DNA of 64,000 nt from Nocardioides sp. S5 (GTDB lineage Bacteria; Actinomycetota; Actinomycetes; Propionibacteriales; Nocardioidaceae). Within the stretch, counting starts at the first letter, position 1. Every line of letters begins with the position of its first letter. A program made the position numbers and the translations under genes. Of the stretch, positions 54,713 through 64,000 are shown in pieces. The stretch lies in contig NZ_CP022296.1 in assembly GCF_017310035.1 (NCBI RefSeq), positions 1,736,001 to 1,800,000 of the forward strand, read 5' to 3'. The notes under the pieces were generated by a model, which did no database searches, had not been told where the DNA came from, and saw only the letters and a program-made list of their open reading frames with translations.

Positions 54713-57520
54713 ATGAGCGTGCAAGATTGGCTCGTCGTGGGGGCAGCAGCCGCGTTGACTGCCCTTCTCGGCTGGTACTTTTTCGGCCCGAAGAGCAGCC
54801 GACGGGCAGACCTCAGCGATGGCGTACAAGTCGCCACCGTCACCGTGAAGGGCGGCTACAGCCCCAGCTTGGTCGAGGTGCAGGCCGGAACGCCGGTGCG
54901 GCTACTCTTCGACCGGCAGGAGAGCGGCGACTGCTCCTCCCGCGTGGTGTTTGCGGACTTCAAGATCAACCAGACCTTGCCCGCCTACGCCACCACTGCA
55001 GTGGAGTTCACGCCGACCGAACCTGGTGACTTCGAGTTCGCCTGCGGCATGAACATGCTGCACGGCCGCCTCCGCGTCGCGGCAGCGTCGAGCGCCACCT
55101 CTCCCAGCGCCGACCCCTTGGGCGTCACGGCTGTCCTGGTCCGGTCGGATCCAACGGCCGATAGTGTCGAGCCAGCCGTCAGCACCGTTGGTCCGGCAAC
55201 TTCGGCGACCGGAGTTCCGCGAGCTGGTGACGGGTCGGTCGGCTCCATGCATGGGTCGTCGACGCAGCCGGAGTCGGAGGGGGACGCTGAGGAGCGGGAG
55301 CGCGCAGCCGAGATCACGGATCTGCGTCGCCGGGTGGTCTTCGGTGCGGTTCTCACTGTTCCAGTGCTGCTGGCGGTCATGCTCACCGAGTTCTTCGACG
55401 TCACCTGGGTGCCGGACCTGCTGATGAACCCATGGCTCCAGCTGGCACTCATCAGCCCGGTGATGGGTTACACCGGCTGGCCGATCCACAAGACAGGCTG
55501 GCTGGCACTGGCGCACCGCAGCGCCGACATGAACTCCCTGATCACGCTGGGCACCATCGCGGCCTTCGGATACAGCCTCGTGGTGACGTTCGTCCCCGGC
55601 GTCCTGCCTCAGGACGTCCGCGAGGTCTACTACGAGGCCGTCGGGGTCATCATCACCCTGATCCTGCTCGGCAGGCTCCTGGAGACCAAGGCCAAGGCCG
55701 GCACCGGCGAGGCGATCAGGACCCTGATCGGCCTGCAACCGCGGACCGCGCGGATCGTCCGAGATGGCGTGGAGCTGGAGGTGGCCATCGACGACGTCAG
55801 GCTCGCCGACGTCGTGGTGGTTCGACCGGGCGAGAAGCTGCCCGTGGACGGGGAGGTCCTCGAGGGCAGCTCGTCGGTCGACGAGTCGATGGTCACCGGA
55901 GAACCGATCCCGGTCACCAAGAAGCCCGGCGACGCCGTCATCGGGGCCACGATCAATCAGACCGGAACCTTCCGGTACAACGCCACCAAGGTCGGGGCCG
56001 ACACCATGCTGGCTCAGATCATCAACCTGGTGCGCCAGGCCCAGGGGTCCAAGGCGCCCATCCAGCGTCTGGTGGACAGGGTGTCCAGCTACTTCGTCCC
56101 TGCCGTCATCGGCATCGCGATCTGGACCTTCGTCATCTGGGCGCTCGTTGGGCCGCCGCCCGCCTTCGTCTTCGCCCTCGTCGCCGCCGTCTCCGTCCTG
56201 ATCATCGCCTGCCCGTGCGCACTCGGACTGGCCACACCGCTGTCGATCACCGTGGGCACTGGCAAGGGGGCCACCGCAGGGATCCTGATCCGATCCGCGG
56301 AGGCCTTGGAAACCGCCCACAAGCTCGACACGGTCGTGCTCGACAAGACCGGAACGATCACCAAGGGCACACCCGCGCTGACCGACGTTCGCCCCACAGG
56401 TGGGTACACGAAGGACCAGCTCCTCGCTCTCGTCGCTGCAGTTGAGCGCTCCTCAGAGCACCCACTGGCCGCAGCCATCGTCGCGGGCGCCCACGCCCGG
56501 GACCTGGACCTTCCCGAAGTCATAGCCTTCGACTCGGTGACAGGGCAAGGCGTGCGCGCGCTCGTCGAGGGCCGCGAGGTGCTGGTCGGCAACCACCGCC
56601 TGCTCACGGGGGCCGGCATCGACATCCAAGCCCTCCAGCGCGACGTCCAGCTCCTCGCCGCCGACGGCAAGACCCCGATGTTGGCGGCCGTGGATGGTGA
56701 CGCGGCGGGTGTAATCGGGGTCGCGGACACGCTCAAGGACGGCTCAGCAGCGGCGGTGGCGGCGCTCGTGCAGCGCGGCATCGAGGTCGTCATGATGACC
56801 GGCGACAACCGCGCGACAGCCGCCGCGATCGCCCGTCAGGTGGGAATCAACCGGGTGGTGGCCGAGGTCATGCCCGAGCACAAGGCTCGGGAGGTCAAGC
56901 GCCTCCAAGGAGAAGGCCGCATTGTCGGCATGGTCGGCGACGGGATCAACGACGCCCCGGCATTGGCGCAGGCAGACGTCGGCTCCGCCATCGGCACCGG
57001 TACCGACGTGGCGATCGAGTCCTCCGACATCACCTTGATCTCCGGGGCCCTGTCTGGGCTCGTCACGGCAGTGGACCTCTCGCGCGCCACCATGCGCAAC
57101 ATCCGGCAGAACCTGGTGTTCGCATTCCTCTACAACGGCTTGGGGATCCCGATCGCCGCGGGGGCTCTGTACCCGACCTTCGGCTGGACACTGAGCCCGA
57201 TGATCGCGGCTGGGGCCATGGCGCTGTCTTCGCTGTCCGTCGTGGCCAACGCCAACCGGCTGCGCGGATTCACCCCACAACCAGTCCACGACGTCGCCGA
57301 CATTCGAGCCACCGACCCGGTGGTGGAGGTGGGAGGCGACGAAGAAAAGGAGATCACCATGTCCGAGAGCGCCACCGACCCCGTCTGTGGGATGAGCATC
57401 GATCCGACGTCCGCGGCAGCGTCCGCCGAGCACGGCGGCCGCACGTTCTACTTCTGCTCCACCCACTGCGCGGACCAATTCCGCGCTGAGCCCGACACGT
57501 ACGCCACCGCCGCCAACTAG
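54713..57520 (+). CDS. Cupredoxin - CopA ATPase - YHS fusion
   Basis: 935 aa. Order: membrane anchor (about 6-24); a cupredoxin-like domain (about 40-122) with CGMNMLHG as possible copper site; Ser/Thr linker; a P1B ATPase with TGEPIPV, CPC at 500-502, DKTGT at D544 and GDGIND; and a C-terminal YHS domain ([16 protein letters not shown]). HMA domains are absent, so the cupredoxin may hand over copper outside, or the YHS may take it up inside. Start 54713 is preferred since 54509 would span the CsoR site. Confidence 0.87.
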   Translation: MSVQDWLVVGAAAALTALLGWYFFGPKSSRRADLSDGVQVATVTVKGGYSPSLVEVQAGTPVRLLFDRQESGDCSSRVVFADFKINQTLPAYATTAVEFTPTEPGDFEFACGMNMLHGRLRVAAASSATSPSADPLGVTAVLVRSDPTADSVEPAVSTVGPATSATGVPRAGDGSVGSMHGSSTQPESEGDAEERERAAEITDLRRRVVFGAVLTVPVLLAVMLTEFFDVTWVPDLLMNPWLQLALISPVMGYTGWPIHKTGWLALAHRSADMNSLITLGTIAAFGYSLVVTFVPGVLPQDVREVYYEAVGVIITLILLGRLLETKAKAGTGEAIRTLIGLQPRTARIVRDGVELEVAIDDVRLADVVVVRPGEKLPVDGEVLEGSSSVDESMVTGEPIPVTKKPGDAVIGATINQTGTFRYNATKVGADTMLAQIINLVRQAQGSKAPIQRLVDRVSSYFVPAVIGIAIWTFVIWALVGPPPAFVFALVAAVSVLIIACPCALGLATPLSITVGTGKGATAGILIRSAEALETAHKLDTVVLDKTGTITKGTPALTDVRPTGGYTKDQLLALVAAVERSSEHPLAAAIVAGAHARDLDLPEVIAFDSVTGQGVRALVEGREVLVGNHRLLTGAGIDIQALQRDVQLLAADGKTPMLAAVDGDAAGVIGVADTLKDGSAAAVAALVQRGIEVVMMTGDNRATAAAIARQVGINRVVAEVMPEHKAREVKRLQGEGRIVGMVGDGINDAPALAQADVGSAIGTGTDVAIESSDITLISGALSGLVTAVDLSRATMRNIRQNLVFAFLYNGLGIPIAAGALYPTFGWTLSPMIAAGAMALSSLSVVANANRLRGFTPQPVHDVADIRATDPVVEVGGDEEKEITMSESATDPVCGMSIDPTSAAASAEHGGRTFYFCSTHCADQFRAEPDTYATAAN
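57359..57520 (+). CDS. Possible separate YHS protein from an internal start
   Basis: AAAAGGAG stands 6 bases before ATG 57359, in frame with the ATPase gene. It would give a 53-aa YHS protein with DPVCGM and FCSTHC. Compare the copZ internal start at 539. Confidence 0.4.
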   Translation: MSESATDPVCGMSIDPTSAAASAEHGGRTFYFCSTHCADQFRAEPDTYATAAN

Positions 57521-57821
57521 GGAAGCAGTCGGACCCGCCACCTTTGGCCGGGTGGGGCCTGCAACACGACGGAGCGTTTCTCTGAGCAGCCGACGGTCTC
57601 CCACCGAACCTGCTCCATTCCTGCTCGCGGTCGAAGCATGGGATCCGGAGCCGAGTCCCGACTGCCGTCGCCGCCCATCCTCGGCTGAACGAGGCCGGCC
57701 GAGGGCGCCGCGGGCTAATGCCTCTCTTCGAGTGACTTGGTGCCTGTCGGCGGCACAGTGGTAGCGACTAGCCTCGCTGAGGCGCGGTACGCGACGCCGC
57801 GGGGAGCGAGAGGAGCACCGA
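57521..57821. other. Intergenic stretch, 301 bp
   Basis: No gene is supported. No clear operator or phased repeat was seen before the decayed phosphoketolase. Confidence 0.4.
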
Positions 57822-58640
57822 ATGGCGCACACCACCGCCACTATTGAAACCGGGACCGGACCGCTCGACGGCGACGAGCTGCGCCATATCGACACGTGGT
57901 GGCGGGCAGCCGACGACCTCAGCGTCGGACAGATCTACCCCTGGGAGACGAGTTGCGAGCCGATCGTCGCCGGGCACGGCAAACGACGACTGCTCAACCA
58001 CTGCGGCACGACGCCGGGCACGAACGCTGTCTACGCTCACCTCAATGTGGCGGACATAGCTCGGGACATGGAAGTGGTGCAGGTCATCGGGCCGGACACG
58101 GCAATGCGGGCCAGGTGGCGTGCGCCGGGTTGCAGGACACCTACAGTGAGGTCCGTGCCCGCATCAGCTTTGAGGCGGTGCTACCGATGCTGCACCTCAA
58201 CGGCTGCAAGATCGCCAACCCCACAATTCTTAAGCGACTTCCCAACGACGTCGACGCGCTACTGCGGGGCTGCTGGCACACCCCGCGCGTTGTGTCCGTC
58301 GACAACCCAGCCGAAGCGCACCAGGTGTTAGCGGCGACGCTCGAACTCTGCCCGGGCGGGATCCGTGACGTCCCGGGGGCAGTTCACCCCGGCGAAATCA
58401 CGGAGTTGGCGTCCGCGCGTGCCCGGTGGGCGACGATTGTGCTGCGGTCACCGCACGGCTACCGCCCCGAGCGCGTGACCGACAGCGTCCCGCGGCTGAG
58501 TGTCGTCTCTGCGCACCCCCACAAGCTGATGGAGCACAAGCGCCACGTCCGCGAGCAAGGCGAGGACCTGCCAAGGATGCGCGAGTGGCAGTGGCTATCA
58601 GAGGAGCACCCGGTCATGGTGACACCGAGGCCGAGACCGA
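57822..58640 (+). pseudogene. xfp: Phosphoketolase gene, decayed
   Basis: It reads like the N-terminus of Xfp (HIDTWWRAADDLSVGQIY), shifts frame near 58105, continues GLQDTYSEV, then about 100 codons are missing before LPMLHLNGCKIANPT; it ends around MREWQWL. The C-terminal 500 residues are absent. It lies directly before acetate kinase. Confidence 0.9.
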
Positions 58641-58662
58641 AGTTTTCGAGGGTTGAGGGACG

Positions 58663-59772
58663 GTGATCTCCGACCGGGTGTTGGTGGTCAACGCTGGCTC
58701 GTCGAGCCTGAAGCTCGCCGTGCTGGACGGGCACAATCATCGCGTGGCAGGCACGACCGTCGAACGCTGGCAAGGCGCCGGCCACGTCGAGCCGATCGCC
58801 GACTTCCTCGAGGGTTGCGAGGAGATCTCCGCGGTCGGCCATCGAGTGGTCCACGGTGGTCCCCGGTTCGCTGGGCCGGTGGTCCTCGATCCGGAAGTGG
58901 TTGAGTACCTGGCCTCGATCACCGACCTGGCCCCGCTTCACCAGCCGCGAGCGGTCGCCGGCATCCGCGAGGTGTCCCGGCTCCTCGACGTACCAGAGGT
59001 CGCCGCGTTCGACACCGCCTTTCATGCCACGCTAAGCCCCGCTGCGCGCACCTACGCTCTGCCCCGGGAGTGGAACCATCGGTGGCATCTGCGACGCTAC
59101 GGCTTCCACGGGCTGTCCCACGCGTGGGCGGTCCGTCGGGCCGCGAACCTCGTCGGTCGTCCCCTCGACGAGCTGCGGATCGTGAGCTGCCATCTGGGCG
59201 CCGGCGCCTCGCTGGCAGCGGTGAGGGCCGGCCGCTCGGTCGACACCACGATGGGCTTCACACCGCTCGCCGGCCTGGTGATGGCCACCCGTTCGGGTTC
59301 GATCGACCCCGGCTTGGTGACGTGGCTCCTCGAGCGTGGCAGCCTCGACGTGAACACGCTCACCGCGGCGCTCGAGCAGGAGTCGGGCCTGCGGGGTCTG
59401 TCCGGCACCTCCGGCGACCTGCGTGAGGTGCTCAGCGGCCGGGCTCGCGGCGATCCCGATTGTGCCCTCGCCTTCGACGTCTACGTGCACACGCTGGTGC
59501 GCGAGATCGGCGCGATGGCCGCGAGCGCCGGCGGGCTCGACGTCCTGGTCTTCACTGGCGGTGTGGGCGAGCACTCCGCTCAGGTCCGCGCCGCGGCTGC
59601 CGAGCGACTCAGCCATCTCGGCGTGGCGCTCGACGCCGGTGCGAACGACGCAGCGCGGGCAGACGCGATCATTGGGGGTGAGACTTCAACAGCCTCAACG
59701 GTAGTCGTGACCGCCGCCGAGGACGTAGAGATCGCCCGGCTTGTGCGTGAAGTTCTGGGTGCAGGCGTCTGA
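58663..59772 (+). CDS. ackA: Acetate kinase
   Basis: 369 aa. Signatures VNAGSSSLKLAV and YGFHGLSHAW, and the phosphate/ADP motifs GHLGAG-like CHLGAGAS and VFTGGVGEHS. It makes ATP and acetate from acetyl phosphate, the product of phosphoketolase. The GTG start overlaps or touches the decayed xfp remnant, so both were once one operon. Confidence 0.93.
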   Translation: MISDRVLVVNAGSSSLKLAVLDGHNHRVAGTTVERWQGAGHVEPIADFLEGCEEISAVGHRVVHGGPRFAGPVVLDPEVVEYLASITDLAPLHQPRAVAGIREVSRLLDVPEVAAFDTAFHATLSPAARTYALPREWNHRWHLRRYGFHGLSHAWAVRRAANLVGRPLDELRIVSCHLGAGASLAAVRAGRSVDTTMGFTPLAGLVMATRSGSIDPGLVTWLLERGSLDVNTLTAALEQESGLRGLSGTSGDLREVLSGRARGDPDCALAFDVYVHTLVREIGAMAASAGGLDVLVFTGGVGEHSAQVRAAAAERLSHLGVALDAGANDAARADAIIGGETSTASTVVVTAAEDVEIARLVREVLGAGV

Positions 59773-60255
59773 GCCGAGCACCGCACCAAGCGTGTTGCCG
59801 CGAACTTCATTCGTGCGGTTCTGGACGGCAGCCTTTATGCCGGGGTCGAGAACATAGAACCGGAGAACGATGAACCCCCATTGTCCCGCCCCGCGACGGG
59901 CCGATGTGTCCACGTGAACGTCGACACGAGGACAGGCCATGGTGACCACGCAGACTGGCTTGTCCCCAGGCTTGGGTCGGTGACCCAGCTGCGGTCGCTC
60001 TTCAGTCGTCAACTCCGCACCTTGGGCCCGAGCGGCCGACAGCGAGCAAGACCGAGCAATATCGCCCGCCAGCATTCGTGCAGGTCGGCGCCAGTTACCG
60101 CATCAAAACCCACGACTCCGCTGCGTGCTTGGTGAGTGTCGCGGGCTGAAATCGTGTCAGCCCGACCCCGCTCGGCCATACGCCTCGTCGCAACAACTGA
60201 CATTATGTGGATGTGACCAAGACCCCATCTCGAGTGAACAAGGGACGAGTTCTTG
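59773..60255. other. Intergenic stretch, 483 bp
   Basis: A minus-strand open frame (59695-60075) overlaps the end of ackA and has no start signals or motifs. Otherwise nothing is seen. Confidence 0.45.
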
Positions 60256-60480
60256 ATGGCCGCCGATGACGACAAGCGGCCAAGCGGGAGGACGGTTCAC
60301 GACGACGACGTACCTCCGAAGATGCCGTCCTGGGTCAAGTACCTCCTTCTGGGACTGCTCGCTGCGGTCGTCGTTGCCGTGCTGACCATGCTCGTGGTGG
60401 GTGGGGAGCACGGGCCCGGCCGCCATGGTGCGTCGCATTCCGCACCCGCTGGGATAGCTGGGTTGCAGGCGTGGCAGTGA
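60256..60480 (+). CDS. Small membrane protein, 74 aa
   Basis: Charged N-terminus, one helix (about 25-48, YLLLGLLAAVVVAVLTMLVV) and a His/Gly tail (GPGRHGASHS). No family is known. Overlaps the next gene by 4 bp. Confidence 0.6.
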   Translation: MAADDDKRPSGRTVHDDDVPPKMPSWVKYLLLGLLAAVVVAVLTMLVVGGEHGPGRHGASHSAPAGIAGLQAWQ

Positions 60481-61007
60481 CCGTCCCACGGCCCTGCCGG
60501 CGCCTGCTGCTAGCGGTGCACCTGGGGTGCTCGGTCGGCTGGATTGGCGCCGTCTGCGCGTACCTCGCGCTGGCGTTCGCAGTACCCGCGACAGAAGACC
60601 CCGAGGTAGTCCGTGCGGCGTGGATCGCGATGGACCTGGTGGGTTGGTACGCGGTAGTGCCGCTCGCGGCAGGCGCGCTGCTCACCGGAGTGGTGATGGG
60701 AGCGGTGACGAAGTGGGGCTTGCTTCGGCACTACTGGGTGGTGATCTCGCTGGTCGGCACGGCTTTGTTGACCGCGGTGCTGGTCTCTCACATGCCCGAC
60801 GTCAGCGCCCGAGCTGACATCGCCCGCGTCGCGGACGACGAGGACCTGCTGATGATGAGCAGCGACATCGCTCATGCCGTCATTGGGCTGGTGCTGTTGC
60901 TCGGCATCTTGGTGCTGAACATCTACAAACCCAAGGGTTTGACCCGCTACGGCTGGCGGAAGGAGCGGGCGCACGCGCCGGGACGTCAGACCGCGGCCAG
61001 CATCTGA
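60477..61007 (+). CDS. DUF2269-like four-helix membrane protein
   Basis: 176 aa, four hydrophobic segments, ends with KPKGLTRYGWRKE. It resembles small DUF2269-type membrane proteins; the function is unknown. GTG 60477 is chosen for the GTGA overlap; GTG 60471 is possible. Confidence 0.7.
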   Translation: MTVPRPCRRLLLAVHLGCSVGWIGAVCAYLALAFAVPATEDPEVVRAAWIAMDLVGWYAVVPLAAGALLTGVVMGAVTKWGLLRHYWVVISLVGTALLTAVLVSHMPDVSARADIARVADDEDLLMMSSDIAHAVIGLVLLLGILVLNIYKPKGLTRYGWRKERAHAPGRQTAASI

Positions 61008-61116
61008 TCGGAGCGGCTTTCGCCGCAGCTCTTTCACGCGTGGTGCACCCGCGACGTGCGGTGGGAGCACCGCGACGGTGCGACGCCTGGCGCTTCCTCG
61101 TCCTCCCGCGACCCTT

Positions 61117-61956
61117 TCACAGCACGCGGGACCAGGCGTCTCCGTCATCAGTTGACTGGTAGACGGCCGTCTCGGTTGCGGCGTACCAGCCCTGGTCGCT
61201 GATGGTGAACGCGGCCGGTTGACCATCGATCGAGCCGACCTCTCGCCAGGTTCGACCGGTGTCGGTGCTGACCTGGACGACGCCGTTGGGGTCGATACCG
61301 GCCAGGGTCCCGTCCGCAGTGGTGTCGAGGTACATCATGGGCGGTCCGCCGAGCTCACGGGTCTCGCCGGACCCGGCGTCGATGCTGACGAGTCGGCCGT
61401 TGCCGTTGGTCGCGGTCAGCGGGACGCTCTCGTCGACGGCCGCGACGCTGATCAGGGGGCCCTGGAACACCTCGTCAAAGCTCTTCCGATCCTCCGTTCG
61501 CAGCAGGCGGCCTGAGGTGGCGTCGTATGCGTAGAGGGCATCACCGGCGGGCTCGAGGATGTGGAAGTCCGCCTCGCCTTGGAGGGCGAGCGGCGTCCAG
61601 GTCTCTCCGGCATCGGTGGACTCGATCAGGCCCAGATGAGCGGGCAGGTCCTCAGTGAGGTCCGGGTGCCCGCTTCCGAGGAAGTGGCCGGGGCCGACGA
61701 CGGTAAACGCCATCGTGTCCTGGTACCGGTCGGCGACGCGGCTCGGCCGACCGCTCTCGTCAATGTGGAAGAGGCCGAAGTGGGTGGCGACGTAGAGGCT
61801 GTCGTCGGCCGGGTCGACGCCGAGACCATGGATGTGGCCGACGCTCGTGTCCTCATCGGCGGTGGGCGCTGTCGTTGTGGTGCCCTTAGCGCAGGCGCCC
61901 GTTAGAAGAGCGGCGCCGAGGAGGACGGCAGTGAGGGCGGCGTTGGGTCGTTTCAT
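61117..61956 (-). CDS. F510_1955-family beta-propeller lipoprotein
   Basis: 279 aa. Lipobox LTGAC at about residue 21; repeats with Asp boxes (ESTDAGETWTPL, STDTGRTWREV, STDDGDAWSRV). The start of the mature part, HIHGLGVDP, is typical of this family, common beside DUF305 in copper islands. Its role is unknown. A membrane-anchored relative is at 16683. Confidence 0.82.
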   Translation of the reverse strand: MKRPNAALTAVLLGAALLTGACAKGTTTTAPTADEDTSVGHIHGLGVDPADDSLYVATHFGLFHIDESGRPSRVADRYQDTMAFTVVGPGHFLGSGHPDLTEDLPAHLGLIESTDAGETWTPLALQGEADFHILEPAGDALYAYDATSGRLLRTEDRKSFDEVFQGPLISVAAVDESVPLTATNGNGRLVSIDAGSGETRELGGPPMMYLDTTADGTLAGIDPNGVVQVSTDTGRTWREVGSIDGQPAAFTISDQGWYAATETAVYQSTDDGDAWSRVL

Positions 61957-62029
61957 GACGGCGGCTCCGGGGGAGATGTGGTGCCGGGCGGGCGGATTGG
62001 CTCCGCCCTGCCCGGCTCCAGGAACGAGA

Positions 62030-62596
62030 TCAGGAGTTCAGCAGGTCCTGCATTGTCTGGATCTCTTCTGCCTGCGTCGCTTCAATCTCCTCGGCCATGG
62101 CGACCGCCTCGGGGAACTCACCCTCAGACTGCTCGGTCTGGGCCATCTCGATCGCACCCTCGTGGTGCTCGATCATCATGGTCAGGAACATCTGGTCGAA
62201 CTCGGCGCCGGATGTCGCCTCAAGGTCGGCCATCTCGTCGTCGGTCATCATCCCAGTCATGTCGTCGGACGACATGTCGCCGTGATCCATGCCCGACATG
62301 CCCTCGTCGGGGACGTCCTCGCCCCATGACTCCAGCCACCCGGTCAGTGTCTCGATCTCAGGACCCTGCGCTGCCTCGATGTCGGCGGCGAGCTCCCTGA
62401 CCTCCTCGCTTTCCGCGCGTGACTCGGCGAGTCCTGCCATCTCGATGGCCTGCTGGTGGTGGGGGATCATCTCCTGGGCGAATGTGACGTCGGCGTCGTT
62501 GTACCCGCCGGCGGTATCAGCCTCATCCTCGTTGCCACAGGCAGCGAGGATGAACAACGACGCCGCCAGGACGGCGGTAATCAGCGACTTGCGCAT
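62030..62596 (-). CDS. DUF305 lipoprotein
   Basis: 188 aa. Lipobox LAAC at about residue 20. Two ferritin-like repeats with MIPHHQQAIEMA and MMIEHHEGAIEMA, joined by a Met/Asp/His-rich loop (GMSGMDHGDMSSDDMTGMM) that could bind copper outside the cell. Complete, in contrast to the remnants at 3124 and 19060. Confidence 0.9.
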   Translation of the reverse strand: MRKSLITAVLAASLFILAACGNEDEADTAGGYNDADVTFAQEMIPHHQQAIEMAGLAESRAESEEVRELAADIEAAQGPEIETLTGWLESWGEDVPDEGMSGMDHGDMSSDDMTGMMTDDEMADLEATSGAEFDQMFLTMMIEHHEGAIEMAQTEQSEGEFPEAVAMAEEIEATQAEEIQTMQDLLNS

Positions 62597-62682
62597 GAGT
62601 GTTTCTCCATCTGTGTGATCGGGTGTCTGGGTAGGCGAAACTCGAGCCGCTCAAAGGATGGGCGCCTCGTGGCGGAGGCCTG

Positions 62683-63159
62683 TCAGCAGCGGATCACACA
62701 CAGCATGCCGAGGTCGGGCGGGTCGCGGTCGCGCCCGATGAACAGTGGGAACTGCCACGTGGGCTGCAGGGTGCGAGGGATGCGGACGCCCCTACGTTCG
62801 AGCAGAAGGGCGATTCCCCACAGCAGGCCGGCCAGCACGGCTAGGCAGAGGCCAAAAGCCCCAACTCCGCTCTCGCTGACGGGCTCCCCGGAATCCCATC
62901 CCGCTACGTGACCAGCGACGATCTGTTCGGAGATATCCGGGGCACTGGCGTCCCGTCCGGAGTGGTCATGCCAGATGGGGTCGCTCGCGGCGATCATGAC
63001 GTTCGCGCTCTCGGGCATCGCTCTCATGGAGTGAGTGCCGGTATGGGAACCCCAGCCGTGCATGGACAGAAGGCCGAACAGCGCGATGGCCACCGCGGCG
63101 AGCGCGTAACTCGGGCCGCGGACCGAGGCCGGTCTTCGAAGCTCCAGCATGGGCACCAT
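62683..63159 (-). CDS. DUF6153-like membrane protein
   Basis: About 158 aa. First helix with MHGWGSHTG; second helix with GLCLAVLAGLLWGI, the typical CLAVL motif; outer loop has several His. The tail ends CVIRC. The function is unknown; usual partner of DUF305. The start is uncertain (63180 and 63150 also possible). Confidence 0.7.
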   Translation of the reverse strand: MVPMLELRRPASVRGPSYALAAVAIALFGLLSMHGWGSHTGTHSMRAMPESANVMIAASDPIWHDHSGRDASAPDISEQIVAGHVAGWDSGEPVSESGVGAFGLCLAVLAGLLWGIALLLERRGVRIPRTLQPTWQFPLFIGRDRDPPDLGMLCVIRC

Positions 63160-63747
63160 CTTAGGCAGCCACCTGGTCACGAGTTCCCAGGCACTTCAGT
63201 TGTTGCGACGGTGCCTGCGGGCTTTGAGGTGATCCTCGGTGCCCTACTTGCGCCTCTCGATGGCGGCGCGATCACTGGTATGCATGGTTTCGCTGAGCAT
63301 CGCCATGGACCCCTCGGATACGTGGCGGCCGGTGCCCGCAACCCCTTCGTCGTGCCTGTCGATGAGGACCGCACCGACGAGCCTGATCAGTCGTCGGGGT
63401 TCGGAACGACATGACCACCACCACCGCCCCCCCTCCCCACCTACCACCACCACAGGGCGGTGGCGCCTGATCTCCTCAATTGACCCGCTCGAACGATGGG
63501 CCCGCTCGAGCGGGTCGATCGACCAGAGCTCTTGCGTCATTCAGCCTTGAGGAAGTCGGTAAACGCGGAGACCTCGACTTGACGGCAGCCCCACCTGCGC
63601 GCGATCCCGCTCCTCGCGCTCCAGTTTCTGGCGTGCCTTTTCTCTGTTTGCCGCTGCTCACGTGCCCCTCGGTTGAGTCACCCGGTGGGGGACCGTCTGC
63701 GTCAGACTATCGGGACCAATAGGCGGTCTGGGAGTCGCGTCGGGGCC
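63160..63747. other. Intergenic stretch, 588 bp, likely island edge
   Basis: No gene is supported. It holds a strong hairpin (63482-63516). The neighbouring gene on the right looks chromosomal, so the island end is likely here. Confidence 0.4.
63482..63516. repeat. Perfect inverted repeat with inner palindrome
   Basis: GACCCGCTCGA (63482-63492) pairs with TCGAGCGGGTC (63506-63516); CCCGCTCGAGCGGG (63501-63514) is itself a palindrome. It could be a terminator or a recombination site. Confidence 0.55.
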
Positions 63748-64000
63748 TCAGGGATGCTGCTGAACTCGACCTCCATCGCTCCCGAGTACTGCTGCGAGAG
63801 CCGAGGCCCGGCGAGAGCTCACGAGCCAGTACGGCGTGGGATCCTGCGGATCGTTGATGTCGATCCGAACGCCGGTCGAGATGTAGGGACGCAACAGAAG
63901 GTATGCGCATGCACTTGCCTTTGGGCCAGCCCACGATCGCATCTCGCTCGCGTCCAACGCTGTGATCCGGCCCAGGTGACGTCGTTCAATCCGAGCTTGC
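63748..64000 (-). CDS. DUF3093-type protein, N-terminus beyond window
   Basis: The C-terminal 80 or so residues are seen: RHLGRITALDASEMRSW, LLLRPYISTGVRIDIND and DPTPYWLVSSRR, the DUF3093 pattern. The family is small membrane proteins, usually near dut on actinobacterial chromosomes. It marks probable core sequence. Its start is outside the window. Confidence 0.75.
   Translation of the reverse strand, partial: QARIERRHLGRITALDASEMRSWAGPKASACAYLLLRPYISTGVRIDINDPQDPTPYWLVSSRRASALAAVLGSDGGRVQQHP

Noticed and set aside
59695..60075. Minus-strand frame overlapping the end of ackA
   Set aside because: No start signal, no motif, and it overlaps a certain gene.
1..64000. CRISPR arrays, tRNA or rRNA genes
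   Set aside because: No regularly spaced repeats, cloverleaf pattern or rRNA segments were noticed; a covariance search would settle tRNAs.

Overview
High-GC DNA from a Gram-positive Actinomycetota. The evidence is the codon use, the CsoR regulators, Lgt/Lnt lipoprotein enzymes, small actinobacterial DUF families and, at the right edge, a DUF3093-type gene that normally lies in the chromosomal core next to dut. The genus cannot be fixed (Nocardioides-like is plausible). Almost the whole window reads as one accessory, repeatedly rearranged copper/envelope-stress island that probably ends near 63.7 kb. No tRNA, rRNA, CRISPR array, integrase, relaxase or conjugation gene was seen.

Layout. (1) 0-3.1 kb: copper cassette csoR-copZ-copA. 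(2) 3.3-26.6 kb: an envelope island with peptidoglycan enzymes (two M23 peptidases, a Tat-exported PGRP amidase, a CHAP protein, an M15 carboxypeptidase), an operon lgt-tlpA-lnt for lipoprotein biogenesis, a second tlpA with ccdA, and two BlaI/M56 regulator-protease pairs. At least eight sites with one 21-bp geometry (TCTACTA-like half, 7-nt spacer, TAGTAGA-like half) lie at promoters of these genes and at one blaI, so the set looks like a BlaI regulon without a beta-lactamase. IS21 and IS481 elements have entered it. (3) 26.6-31 kb: a nested insertion, IS30 inside IS3 beside an IS110 remnant. (4) 31-36.8 kb: a decayed MBL/beta-CASP gene, a cytochrome b operon with tiny membrane proteins, and His/Cys-rich small proteins. 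(5) 37-46 kb: nitrilase-Nudix fusion, SGNH hydrolase, phosphoketolase, an alpha/beta-hydrolase remnant cut by IS3, and an ECF sigma with a membrane partner. (6) 46-59.8 kb: second copper cassette, csoR - type II GAPDH - CopB-like ATPase - EamA transporter - HAD/GH65 phosphorylase fusion - cupredoxin/CopA/YHS fusion, then a decayed phosphoketolase and acetate kinase. (7) 60-63.2 kb: copper-associated membrane proteins and lipoproteins (DUF305, F510_1955-like, DUF6153-like).

How it may work together. CsoR-type sites (TACC-N7-GGTA) lie before csoR2 and before the cupredoxin-CopA gene. Five promoters in the right half carry 11-bp-phased direct repeats of TGAAGGTTC, resembling an OmpR/CopR-family box, and thus tie copper export to phosphoketolase/GAPDH metabolism. 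The inferred logic is metal export and periplasmic metal handling, envelope and lipoprotein repair under BlaI/M56, and a carbon bypass (phosphoketolase to acetyl-P to ATP, plus a second GAPDH) that could work when copper poisons normal glycolysis. The regulatory links are read from sequence patterns and are not proven.
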